Of a stretch of DNA of 37,509 nucleotides, positions 1 through 8,086 are shown in pieces; within the stretch, counting starts at the first letter, position 1, and each line of letters opens with the position of its first letter. The stretch comes from Candidatus Sumerlaeota bacterium (GTDB taxonomy: Bacteria > Sumerlaeota > Sumerlaeia > UBA8349): contig JAFGFN010000129.1 in the NCBI GenBank assembly GCA_016931035.1, positions 1-37,509 of the forward strand. Reading direction: 5' to 3'. The notes beneath the pieces are model-generated. The model was not told where the DNA came from. It searched no databases and saw only the letters and a list, made by a program, of their open reading frames with translations. The position numbers were made by a program, and so were the translations under genes.

Positions 1-39
1 GAGTGGGACGAATACTGGAAAACCGCAAAAGCGGCCTGA
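1..39 (+). CDS. C-terminal end of a gene that starts before the window
   Basis: Frame 1 is open from the first base and ends at a TGA at 37-39, giving the tail EWDEYWKTAKAA. The residue composition is protein-like, and the following gene is on the same strand about 480 bases later. Only twelve codons are visible, so no function can be given, and a chance open frame of this length cannot be excluded. Confidence 0.35.
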   Translation, partial: EWDEYWKTAKAA

Positions 40-521
40 GCCTTTTCGAGATGGTGGGTTGCACCCATCCCGAGAATCTGACGCGCCGCGAAGAACTCGC
101 CCGTCTCTCCCGTTCGCTCGGATCGAGGCGCAGCGAAGCCCAACACGGGCGCAGATATCCATTGTACCCGTATCGGACGCTTTCCGCCAATCCGAAAACC
201 GAACACGCAATCGGATCTTCGAGAATCGCGCTTCGTCGGTTGGACCAGGTTGGCCAACGGATGGAACACGTTCACTATGCGCCGCTCAGGATGGAAACAG
301 TCTTTATCTCTCGAATCCGTCTCTCTTGTGACTGCACGTATTGCGAATGCGGACTGACGTCGGTTTCTGTCCGCCACGCGCCCACCGAGACGATGCCGCA
401 GACGATTCAACCTGGACGGGGTCGGTGCGGATTGCTACTCTAGGCTCGCGACCGCCCCGGTCGCGAGCGCGGACGCCCGGCGGACTGGGTCCCCGAGCCC
501 CGGTCCGCTCAGGAGAGGGCC
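40..521. other. Intergenic region without a recognisable gene; hairpin at 444-468
   Basis: Open frames in this stretch have no RBS-supported start and no family resemblance, so I read it as non-coding. It contains one clear structure: GCTCGCGACC at 444-453, a five-base loop, and the exact reverse complement at 459-468. The hairpin lies 53 nt before the GTG start of the next gene. No T-run follows it, so it is not a canonical terminator. It could be a leader structure or protein-binding palindrome. I found no convincing -35/-10 pair. Confidence 0.5.
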
Positions 522-2195
522 GTGAGCAAGAAAGTACTATTCCTTTTAGCCGTATTTGCCGCCGCCGTGGCCGCGATGCCCAATCTCTACGGCCTGATGA
601 AAGCGCCGCCAACGGCCCTCTACCTCTGGAGTTCGAGACCCTGGGACACCAACTGTTACTTCTTCCTGATGCGTCTCGGCTTCGAAGGTGGATGGCTCTA
701 CACGAATCTTCTGACCACCGAACCTCACCCTTCCGTGTTCTCTCTTCCCTTCTACATCGCTCTGGGCCACGTCGCGAAGTGGTACAGCGCACTGAGGGAA
801 CGCCTCACCGGAACGCCGCTCCCCTCCTGGCGCGCCATCCCCCTCGTGTTCCAGCATGCGCGGACCGTCCTCACCTTCCTACTGGTTCTCGCGATCTACG
901 CCGTGACCGCCCAGCTCACGGAGCGACGCCACCGGCGACTCTGGATTGTCGTCTACAGCGTCTTCGCCGGCGGCGCAACGGGACTCACCGAGGAAATCAC
1001 GGGATTCACCGAAGGAAGCGTTCTCGCCTCGTGCGTCGCCTATCCGCACTTCATCGCGGCGCTGATCCTCTACATGGCCGTCTGCGGCGCCATGCTCATC
1101 GCCTTGCGAATCGACGAGTCCTCCGCGACCGCCCCCAGTCCCAAGCGCCGGACGTGGGCGTTCGTTCTGGCCTTCGTCGGAGGACTCGGACTGGCCTCCG
1201 TCCACGCGTTCGATCTCCCTCCCCTGTTCGCCATCGGAGCCGTCGTTATTCTCGTGCGGTGGCTTCAGACCCGGCGGTTGCCGCGCACCTTTCTGATCGT
1301 GTATGTCGTGTTCTGCGCCCCGGCGGGGCTTTACGTTCTCCATCAAATGTCGCTTTTGTGGCGTTGGCCCGTTTTTCGGCAGATGGAATCGAATCATGTC
1401 CTCAAATGGTGGGGACCCTGGGCGTCGCTCAGGGTCATGGACGGCCTTCTGCTGCTCTCTCTCCCCGGCCTCGTGTTTCTGCTCAAGCGCCGACGGCGTC
1501 CCGAAGCGGTGTTTCTCGTGGTCTGGGTTCTCACGGTCGTCGCCGCGATCCACGCGCCCATCAATTGCCAGCGGCGCCTCATCGAAGGTCTTCCCATCGC
1601 CTTCGCGTGCGTTCTGCCCTGGACCGTAGACGCCCTCCTGGTCCGCACCGCGCTTCGCTGGCGCGGACGCTGGTCGCTCAGCCTCCGCACGCGAATTCGG
1701 CTCGTGCGACACACGGCCTACACCTTCGTCCTCGTCCTTCTCTTGCCGCGCACGTTCGCCATGCTCGACGAACGAAGCGTGGGACGGTTCGGTGTTCCAA
1801 ACGATCTCTATTATGCGGATCTGCGCGAGGTGGAAGCGGGAGAGTGGCTCTCGCGCCATGCTCCGCCCGGATCGGTAGTGTGGGCTTCGATCGTGCGCGG
1901 CAATCGTCTGCCCTTCCTTTCCGGACTGCGGGTCTTCTACGGTCATCATCTCATGACCGTCGATCCGCGTTCGAAAGTCTCCTTGACCAAGCGCTTGTTT
2001 TCCTTCACTCTGCCCGTCTCGCAATTTCGCGCGACAGCGAAAGCGTATGGGATAGACTATGTCTTCTGGACCGAGGCGGATCGCGCCAACGCCAGATTCA
2101 AGGATAGAGAAATGGCGACCTACGATCCGGAAACACTCGGGGAACCCGTCTTCGACAACGGTTTCGCGAAGATCTTCGCCGTTCGCAAGGATTGA
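522..2195 (+). CDS. Polytopic membrane protein, probable GT-C-like surface-glycan protein
   Basis: The protein has 557 aa. The start is GTG at 522, with AGGAGAGGG immediately upstream at 511-519, the best RBS in the area. An N-terminal hydrophobic segment (residues 4-20) is followed by roughly ten membrane segments up to about residue 390, for example near 120-135, 185-200, 220-250 and 320-345. A soluble C-terminal domain of about 150 residues contains LPFLSGLRVFYGHH. This layout (membrane half plus periplasmic tail) matches GT-C glycosyltransferases and YfhO-like proteins, but I see no diagnostic catalytic motif. It sits beside a large glycosyltransferase operon and converges with it. Involvement in glycan transfer is inference; membrane location is seen directly. 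Confidence 0.75.
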   Translation: MSKKVLFLLAVFAAAVAAMPNLYGLMKAPPTALYLWSSRPWDTNCYFFLMRLGFEGGWLYTNLLTTEPHPSVFSLPFYIALGHVAKWYSALRERLTGTPLPSWRAIPLVFQHARTVLTFLLVLAIYAVTAQLTERRHRRLWIVVYSVFAGGATGLTEEITGFTEGSVLASCVAYPHFIAALILYMAVCGAMLIALRIDESSATAPSPKRRTWAFVLAFVGGLGLASVHAFDLPPLFAIGAVVILVRWLQTRRLPRTFLIVYVVFCAPAGLYVLHQMSLLWRWPVFRQMESNHVLKWWGPWASLRVMDGLLLLSLPGLVFLLKRRRRPEAVFLVVWVLTVVAAIHAPINCQRRLIEGLPIAFACVLPWTVDALLVRTALRWRGRWSLSLRTRIRLVRHTAYTFVLVLLLPRTFAMLDERSVGRFGVPNDLYYADLREVEAGEWLSRHAPPGSVVWASIVRGNRLPFLSGLRVFYGHHLMTVDPRSKVSLTKRLFSFTLPVSQFRATAKAYGIDYVFWTEADRANARFKDREMATYDPETLGEPVFDNGFAKIFAVRKD

Positions 2196-2237
2196 GCAAG
2201 ACTGCTCTTCCGGGATTCTTGAGAGAGCGACGGAGCC

Positions 2238-2323
2238 GTTGGCCAACTGAAGTTGGAACAACAAACAGACCACCTCGATCGATTGGGGCTCTTCGTTTGT
2301 TGTTCCAACTTCAGTTGGCCAAC
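2238..2323. repeat. Perfect 29-bp inverted repeat with nested palindromes
   Basis: The left arm at 2238-2266 (starting GTTGGCCAACTGAAGTTGG) is exactly repeated as its reverse complement at 2295-2323, with a 28-nt loop. Inside each arm are further palindromes: TTGGCCAA, and CCAACT/AGTTGG around GA. The loop carries TCGATCGA. It lies between two convergent genes (stops at 2195 and 2460), where it could act as a bidirectional terminator, although no T-run follows. The perfect arms and nested symmetry also fit a mobile palindromic element (REP or MITE-like). I found no second copy in this window. Confidence 0.8.
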
Positions 2324-2459
2324 CTCAACGACAGCCCAAGAGGTTTGTGCGGACAAGGAACGCTCTTCGTTCGCAGCGGTGTCCCCGGGGCTTTCCCCCC
2401 AAGATCTTCGGAAGGGCCACCAAGACCAGCGCTCCATCCAGATCGCAAACCGCGTGCGG

Positions 2460-3929
2460 TCAGCGGCTCGATGCAATCGGAATCAACCATCCGAACAGAA
2501 GCCAGATATCGAGAAGGGGAAGTATCGAGAAGGGCCCGACGAACAGGGCGTTTCGGACGTGTGATCCCATCGCGGTCCCTGCGACAAGAAAACAAGCCGC
2601 GGCTCCGACAAACAGAATCTTCCAGCCCGGGAGGTCGTGTAGGAGAACACCCTGAGCGACGAGGACGGCGAGCGTCGCGCCCAGTCCGGCGGCGGCCCAG
2701 CGCGCCCATTTCGGCTCGATCGCGCGGTCCCAGCCGCTCGCCGCTCCGACGGCGATGGGGGCCAAGGCGACGAACAAGTAGCGTCCCTGGTGCTGAACGA
2801 AGGTCAGGTTGTAGACGATCAGCCCCACCAGCGCCGCGCAGACGGACAGAACCGCGAGCCCGCGCTCTCCCTTCATCGCTTCTCCCGAGTCATCGCCTTT
2901 CCACACGGTCCCGACGATCAGGCCGAATGCCGAGAGTACGGAGAAGAGAGCGAACCCGAGGTAGAATCGGAAATCGACCGGGATCGACATCCAGCCGAAC
3001 TGCGCCCAGAAACTCTGGAACGTGAACCGCGCCGCGCGTGTCGCCCACGCGGCAAATCCGTACGACGCGATCCAATCCGCCGTACGAGGCTGGCCCGCGA
3101 CGACGACCCCGTGCCGAATCAACCCGAGGAAATCCGGCCAACCGTACACGGCGAGGTTCCGCACCCACCACGGCGCCGCGATCAGAACGGCGGGGAGGAC
3201 GATCTGACCCAGACCGGCGAGGCGTCGCCCGGATCGTCGCCACGTCATGCATTCCGCGACGAGAGGAACGAGCGCCACGGGATAGAACGTGGCCTTGGTC
3301 AAGAACCCGAGTCCGACCACGATCCCCAGAACAACCCTCCGTCCGGCGGTCGGTCCCGGCTCCCGGAGCAGGCGCAGCGAAAGCCAGAGAACGATCGCCG
3401 CGAGGAGATTGGCCAAGCCGTCGTTGTTGACCCCGGCGCTGACAAAGACGTTCTGAGGGAGAAAAGCGACAAACGCGGCGGCGGCCAAAGGAACACGTCG
3501 CCCTCCATCCGGACACAGGAGCCGCGCGACGAGGAAGGCGAAGATCGGCAGACCCGACGCGATGATCGCTCCCATCAACCGGAGCGCGAGAAGCGAACCG
3601 CCGGATAGACGATACGCGACGGCACCCAACGCGTAATAGAGCGGCGGTTGATGATTCTCATAGCGAAGCGGCGCGATCGACATGTCCCGCGGAAAGCCCC
3701 GCGCCAGAAGAGATTCAAGATAGGACTGATCGTAGTCGCCCGCACGCAAGACCGGGATTCGCCCCGTCTCGGCCACATGCCGGACATAGTCGAAGTGCGC
3801 CGGTTCGTCGGGCACGTGCCATCGAGGCGTCTCGGCGGCGTACAGAGCGCCTATCGCGACGCCCACTAAGACAATGGCCGCCAGGCACGCGACATCCCAA
3901 CCAGGGCAATTTCCGGAAGACGGACTCAT
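2460..3929 (-). CDS. GT-C / PMT-family (DUF2142-like) membrane glycosyltransferase
   Basis: The protein has 489 aa. The N-terminal membrane segment (about residues 10-30) is followed by PDEPAHFDYVRHVAETG at about 38-54. An Asp-Glu pair in the first periplasmic loop is the usual acidic motif of dolichyl/undecaprenyl-phosphate-sugar-dependent GT-C enzymes (PMT/ArnT/DUF2142 group). ENHQPPLYYALG follows near residues 90-101, and about ten further hydrophobic segments run to the C terminus. The family transfers a sugar from a polyprenyl-phosphate donor on the outer face of the inner membrane; donor and acceptor here are unknown. It is the last gene of the minus-strand glycan unit, 18 nt after its neighbour. 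RBS: a weak GAAGG about 10 nt before ATG 3929. Confidence 0.8.
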   Translation of the reverse strand: MSPSSGNCPGWDVACLAAIVLVGVAIGALYAAETPRWHVPDEPAHFDYVRHVAETGRIPVLRAGDYDQSYLESLLARGFPRDMSIAPLRYENHQPPLYYALGAVAYRLSGGSLLALRLMGAIIASGLPIFAFLVARLLCPDGGRRVPLAAAAFVAFLPQNVFVSAGVNNDGLANLLAAIVLWLSLRLLREPGPTAGRRVVLGIVVGLGFLTKATFYPVALVPLVAECMTWRRSGRRLAGLGQIVLPAVLIAAPWWVRNLAVYGWPDFLGLIRHGVVVAGQPRTADWIASYGFAAWATRAARFTFQSFWAQFGWMSIPVDFRFYLGFALFSVLSAFGLIVGTVWKGDDSGEAMKGERGLAVLSVCAALVGLIVYNLTFVQHQGRYLFVALAPIAVGAASGWDRAIEPKWARWAAAGLGATLAVLVAQGVLLHDLPGWKILFVGAAACFLVAGTAMGSHVRNALFVGPFSILPLLDIWLLFGWLIPIASSR

Positions 3930-3947
3930 CGGACGAAGACCTTCGCC

Positions 3948-5048
3948 CTATTCTAGGCACTCTCGATAGACATCAAGATACAACTCCGCTCGTCCCCTGT
4001 ATCGAATCTCATCGAGTCGCGCGTGCGCACGTTCGGCGTGGCGCGCGCGAGTCTCGGTGGACCACCCGGCCACGGTCGTCATTCGGTCGGCGGCGGCCTC
4101 GACGTCCGTGGGCGGAGCGTACAGCGCCAGATCGCGCGCCACTTCGCGATGCGCCTCGATGTCGGAGAGCGCCATCGGTACTCCAAAGCCCATCGCTTCG
4201 GAAACGGGATAGGAGAATCCCTCGTCGAGACTGAGCTGGACCAGGGCCGTCGCTCGCGCGTAGAGCCCCGCCAAGGTCGCGTCGTCCACGAAACCCAGCC
4301 AGACGACCCGGCCGGCCGACTCCGCCGCCCTCTGAACGAACGTCTCCTGTCGCCACCCATATCCGCCGGCGACCACCAGAGGCAATCCGCATCGTTTACA
4401 CGCGATTCGGTGCGCGTCGATCAGGCCTTCGAGATTCTTGCGCGGCTCCACCGTGCCGACCGAGAGGAAGAACCCATCGGCCAGGCGATCGCCGAGTCCG
4501 CCCGGGAGCGGCGCCGGAGCGGGAAACTCGACCAGGGGTCCGTAGATGACTCGGACCCGCTCGGCCGCGAATTCGAATCGTTCCGCTATCTGCCGAGCGA
4601 CGGCATCGGTCGGGACAATGAGACGCGCGGCGCGGTTCAGCGCCGCGAGGGCGGCAGCTCGTTCATAGTATTTCATCATTCCGGGTTTCTTGGCTTTGAA
4701 GCCGTCCATCAACCAGAGATCGTGGACGTGCGCCACGATGGGGACCCGAATGCCCCGGGAGGCGAAACCGACGGGCAGATGCACGATCTCCGCGCCGCTC
4801 CTGGCCGCCGCCCGCGGAAGCGCCATTCGATCGACGACAATCCGTTTGATATGGCCCAGCGCGGAACGCAGAAAGCCCCGTTTTCTGGGTCCCGTCATAC
4901 CCGTCGAGATCGAGGCGGCCGGGGGCCAGGAACGACCGAAGACCGCCAGATCGCCCTCGGGAAGCGCCTTCTCGAGAAAAGGCAACAACGCTTGGATGTT
5001 GCGTTCGATCCCCCCCATCGAGACTCTGGCGTCGATCAAGACCCGCAC
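3948..5048 (-). CDS. Family 4 glycosyltransferase (GT-B fold)
   Basis: The protein has 366 aa. The frame is open much further upstream, but those residues are shadow of the overlapping GT2 gene. The real N terminus is a Rossmann strand (VRVLIDARVSMGGIERN), starting at GTG 5048 with GGGAGG upstream. Domains: N-terminal acceptor half with HVHDLW near 106-111; C-terminal GT1/GT4 nucleotide-sugar half with GTVEPRKN near 197-204 and the retaining E-x7-E motif EGFSYPVSEAMGFGVP near 282-297. It uses a nucleotide-activated sugar on the cytoplasmic face. It overlaps the preceding GT2 gene by 13 nt, which indicates translational coupling. The sugar specificity cannot be read from sequence. Confidence 0.9.
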   Translation of the reverse strand: MRVLIDARVSMGGIERNIQALLPFLEKALPEGDLAVFGRSWPPAASISTGMTGPRKRGFLRSALGHIKRIVVDRMALPRAAARSGAEIVHLPVGFASRGIRVPIVAHVHDLWLMDGFKAKKPGMMKYYERAAALAALNRAARLIVPTDAVARQIAERFEFAAERVRVIYGPLVEFPAPAPLPGGLGDRLADGFFLSVGTVEPRKNLEGLIDAHRIACKRCGLPLVVAGGYGWRQETFVQRAAESAGRVVWLGFVDDATLAGLYARATALVQLSLDEGFSYPVSEAMGFGVPMALSDIEAHREVARDLALYAPPTDVEAAADRMTTVAGWSTETRARHAERAHARLDEIRYRGRAELYLDVYRECLE

Positions 5049-5968
5049 GACGATCCCATCCCTCCCGACGGCGTGGACCGCGCGGCGAAGCACCGTCGGC
5101 AGACCCGCCGCACCGCGGTGCGGACGATTTCGAGACCCGCGAGCAGCGCGATAGCCGCCGCAAGCGGAAGCAGAACGGCCGGATTGCGGCGATGACGTCC
5201 CCACTTGCGATAGTACAGCCACATCGAGCGGTAGAAGTGAAACGTGGTGCGAAACGCCCGAATGCGGCCGGAGCCTTTGACGTGGGTCGCACGCACCTCG
5301 GGGGTATAGAGGATTCGGTATCCGGCCTCGCGAAGTCGCCGACAGAGATCGAGATCCTCTCCGTACATGAAGAAACGTTCGTCGAGCCGTCCCTCGGCGA
5401 TCGAGTCGAGAGCGCCGCGACGAATCATGAGAAACGCGCAGGTCCCGCTCTGAATGTCGTGCGCGTGAGTCGCATCGACGTGGGTCATGTTGTAACGTCC
5501 GAAGAAACGGCTTTGCGGAAAAAGGCGCTGCAGACCCGTCAGCTTGGAGAAGGCCGACACGAGGGTCGGCTCGCCGCGACGACACGCCGGGTCGATCCGC
5601 CCGTCGGGAAGGACAAGGCGACACGTGACCGCGCCGATCGACGGGTCCGAGTCGAGCGCCCGCATCGCTCCCTCCAGAGTGTCCGGCTCGACGGTCACGT
5701 CCGGGTTCAGGGTCGTCACATACGGCGCGTCGTCCGCCAATCGATCGAGCGCGCGATTCGTCGCCGCCGCAAAGCCGATGCTCTCCTCGGAGCGGACGAG
5801 ATCGAAACGGGCGTCCATTTCCTCCACCCAAGCCAATCCGTCGCAACTCCCGTTGTCCACCACACAGACGCGAAAACGCTCTTCCGACGAACGTCGGAGC
5901 GCTTCGAGACATTCGCGCAGGAGGCGTTCCGAACGATAATGGACGATGGCGATCGCGAGGCGCGTCAT
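5036..5968 (-). CDS. Family 2 glycosyltransferase, rhamnosyltransferase-like
   Basis: The protein has 310 aa. Start ATG 5968 has GGAGG eight bases upstream and shares an ATGA overlap with the stop of the preceding gene. GT-A features: strand one LAIAIVHYRSERLL, VVDNGSCDG near 35-43, LNPDV near 92-96 in place of a classical DxD, and MYGEDLDLCRRLREAGY in the acceptor part. The NPDV and GEDLDLCRR motifs are typical of WbbL/RfbF-type inverting GT2 enzymes that add rhamnose or related sugars to lipid-linked glycans. A membrane-associated hydrophobic segment (PAVLLPLAAAIALLAGLE) lies near the C terminus. The exact sugar is inference only. Confidence 0.9.
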   Translation of the reverse strand: MTRLAIAIVHYRSERLLRECLEALRRSSEERFRVCVVDNGSCDGLAWVEEMDARFDLVRSEESIGFAAATNRALDRLADDAPYVTTLNPDVTVEPDTLEGAMRALDSDPSIGAVTCRLVLPDGRIDPACRRGEPTLVSAFSKLTGLQRLFPQSRFFGRYNMTHVDATHAHDIQSGTCAFLMIRRGALDSIAEGRLDERFFMYGEDLDLCRRLREAGYRILYTPEVRATHVKGSGRIRAFRTTFHFYRSMWLYYRKWGRHRRNPAVLLPLAAAIALLAGLEIVRTAVRRVCRRCFAARSTPSGGMGSSCGS

Positions 5969-6930
5969 GAGGCGACCTCCCCGGATCGGTCGGTCAAACG
6001 CTTCCAAAGGCCGGAAAGGTAGCCAGATATCTTCGCGCCGTCCATGAGGGGGAGAAGCAAAGGGAGCCAGAGAAGCGTTCCGAACCGGAAGGCCGCTGAC
6101 CGTCCCCGGACGGCGGAGCCGAATCGAGTCACGACTGTTCCCGCGAGATACGAGAGCCATATCGCTAGGGCAAGTACCCAGGCCGCGTTCTGCCATCGCG
6201 CACTCACCGCAACCAGAACGAACAAACCGCCGTAGAAACAGATTCGCATCGTGTTGCGTCCCGTCCTCATCCCGGCTTGTCCGTCGCCCGTCGTGTAGCG
6301 ATAGTGTTGCGAGAGAAAGGTCGCAAGATTGGGCCGCATGGCCCATTCGACGGCGGCGTCGGCGTCCTCGACGAACTCGATCTTCGCGCCCTTCTCGATC
6401 CATGCGTCCACGAGCTGGCGATCCTCTCCATAGTCCAGCCACTCGGGATAGGGACACTTCTCCCACAGCTCGCGGCGAAAGGCCAGAGAGCGACTGGAAA
6501 TCGTGGGACGCCGCCACGAGGCGCCCGGTCGAAGAAACTGGTCCAGAAGGACCCACTGCGCGGCGTCGAACGGCCGCTCGATCCTCGGCCGCGTCGATCC
6601 CGCCGCCACGTCGGCCCGTCCCGCTTCGATGGGCGCCGACAAACGCTCGACCCAACGCGGACCGGGCCGACACCCGCCGTCCGTCACCAGAACGATGCGT
6701 CCGCCCGTCTCCGCGACGGCCCGGTTGCGGCCGCGCGCGATATTGCCCGATTCGCGCAGGATTCGGGCGGCGCTCGTCTGGGCCAATCGCTCCGGCGTTC
6801 CGTCGGTCGATCCTCCGTCGACCACGATCCATTCGTCCGGCGCGAGCGTCTGCGAGCGAACCGCTTCCGCCAGACCCTCGACGGTGTCGGCTTCGTTAAG
6901 AACGGTGGTGACGAGCGAGCGTGTCTTCAT
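5965..6930 (-). CDS. Family 2 glycosyltransferase with C-terminal membrane segments
   Basis: The protein has 321 aa. It opens with the GT-A nucleotide-binding core SLVTTVLNEADTVEGL and VVDGGSTDGTPERL (about 36-49); VTDGGCRPGPRWVERL (about 82-97) is the metal-binding region with DGG in the DxD position. PYPEWLDYGEDRQLV (about 160-174) provides the likely catalytic E-D pair. Two or three hydrophobic segments (about 225-300) anchor it in the inner membrane. Its start lies 35 nt inside the 3' end of the upstream GT4 gene and its stop overlaps the next start by 4 nt. The family adds sugars from nucleotide donors; the substrate is unknown. Confidence 0.88.
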   Translation of the reverse strand: MKTRSLVTTVLNEADTVEGLAEAVRSQTLAPDEWIVVDGGSTDGTPERLAQTSAARILRESGNIARGRNRAVAETGGRIVLVTDGGCRPGPRWVERLSAPIEAGRADVAAGSTRPRIERPFDAAQWVLLDQFLRPGASWRRPTISSRSLAFRRELWEKCPYPEWLDYGEDRQLVDAWIEKGAKIEFVEDADAAVEWAMRPNLATFLSQHYRYTTGDGQAGMRTGRNTMRICFYGGLFVLVAVSARWQNAAWVLALAIWLSYLAGTVVTRFGSAVRGRSAAFRFGTLLWLPLLLPLMDGAKISGYLSGLWKRLTDRSGEVAS

Positions 6931-8086
6931 AGAGCCGGACCAAATCGGGAAGGAGAACGTTCCAGTCGTGGCGAAGCCGAACGGCGTCGCGTGCCTTGCG
7001 CGCCATGGCGTCCCACGCGGGCGGATCGCTCAGGACACGGACCGCGGCGGCCGCGACGTCGTGCGGATCGTCGGCGGCGACAAAGTGCTCTCCCTCGCGA
7101 AACGCCAATCCCTCGGCGCTGAACCGCGTGGCGACGATAGGGACGCCGCACGCCGCCGACTCGAGCAGTTTGAGACGGCTGCCCGCGCCCCAACGCAACG
7201 GACAAACGAGCGCGCTCGCCCGCGCCCACACCGAGGCCGCGTCGGGAACGGAACCGAGGATCTCGACACGCGGACCGGCCAGATCCCTCACATCGCGACT
7301 CGGGCTGTTTCCCGCAATCAGGACTTTAGCATCGCGACGATGCTGGCAGATGAGAGGAAGGATTGTCAACACCAACGTCCGGACCGCGTCGCGATTCGGC
7401 CCGTATCCGAGGTGACCCACGAAGACAATCGTGTCGCGCGGACGACGAGACGGTTCGATGTAGGCGTACGACTCGCTCGCGATCGCGTTGGGTACGACCG
7501 TCGCGTTTCCCGCGACCTCGCGAAACCACGCGGCCTCTTGTTCGCCGACGGCGACGACGCAGTCGGCCTCCCGCGCGATCTTTCGCTCCAGTCTCGCCAT
7601 CCGTTCCGAAGATCGCGACCCGATCGCCGCCGGACGCCCCCCGAGACCGCTGAGAATCCGGCTCTCGACGTTGTGAGCGGAATAGACGGTCGCGATGCCG
7701 GCCGCCTTCGCGATGGAGAGGTACGGGGCTGCGCCGATCGGTTCCGCCTGGACAATGTCGGGACGCCAGGAACGAAGCGCGGCGCGAAGCGCCTCGCGCA
7801 TTCTCGATTCAGCGGACGCCTGCACCACGTAGGGAGCGCCCATCGCGGCGGAAAGGATCGCGTCGCGTCCTCGCCGCCAAAGCGTGCGAGGAGCCCGGAC
7901 GCCTTGAACGAAGGAGCAGGACTCTTTGGCCGACTCGAGTCCGGCTTCTTCTTCCGCGTTGCGCGTCAACGCCAGGACTCCCACGTCGACTTCGCTCGCA
8001 ATCGCCCGAATCCACCCCGCCGTGCGCAAGGGGGCCCCGGCGTTGGGAGGCCAGGGCGAGCGCGTGCAGACGAAAAGGACCTTCAC
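6896..8086 (-). CDS. Family 4 glycosyltransferase, Stp1/EpsH1-associated type
   Basis: The protein has 396 aa. GTG 8086 is chosen as start because GCGGAGG lies seven bases upstream and a Rossmann strand follows directly (VKVLFVCTRSPWPPNAG). The WPPNAGAPLRT loop and the mid-protein region SERMARLERKIAREADCVV resemble the sugar transferases associated with PEP-CTERM/EpsH1 exopolysaccharide loci. The C-terminal half contains TIVFVGHLGYGPNRDAV, VCPLRWGAGSRLKLLESAACG and VPIVATRFSAEGL; the glutamate in LKLLESAACG is the conserved catalytic/nucleotide-binding residue. It starts with a GTGA overlap of the upstream stop. Role: cytoplasmic addition of a sugar to a growing lipid-linked glycan; sugar identity unknown. 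Confidence 0.88.
   Translation of the reverse strand: MKVLFVCTRSPWPPNAGAPLRTAGWIRAIASEVDVGVLALTRNAEEEAGLESAKESCSFVQGVRAPRTLWRRGRDAILSAAMGAPYVVQASAESRMREALRAALRSWRPDIVQAEPIGAAPYLSIAKAAGIATVYSAHNVESRILSGLGGRPAAIGSRSSERMARLERKIAREADCVVAVGEQEAAWFREVAGNATVVPNAIASESYAYIEPSRRPRDTIVFVGHLGYGPNRDAVRTLVLTILPLICQHRRDAKVLIAGNSPSRDVRDLAGPRVEILGSVPDAASVWARASALVCPLRWGAGSRLKLLESAACGVPIVATRFSAEGLAFREGEHFVAADDPHDVAAAAVRVLSDPPAWDAMARKARDAVRLRHDWNVLLPDLVRLYEDTLARHHRS

Noticed and set aside
40-110. Riboswitch-like sequence after the first stop codon
   Set aside because: I could not fit it to any known aptamer consensus and no pairing scheme was convincing.
3-443. 146-residue frame at the window start
   Set aside because: No RBS, no recognisable domain and shadow-like composition; frame 1 ends a neighbouring gene at 39 instead.
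879-2273. Long minus-strand open frame opposite the first membrane protein gene
   Set aside because: Its composition (Glu/Arg/Gly-rich, no family motifs, no RBS) is that of an antisense shadow in high-GC DNA; the plus-strand gene has membrane segments and a good RBS.
5049-5912. N-terminal extension of the GT4 protein at 3948-5048
   Set aside because: The extension is the alternative frame of the overlapping GT2 gene; the Rossmann strand begins right after GTG 5048.
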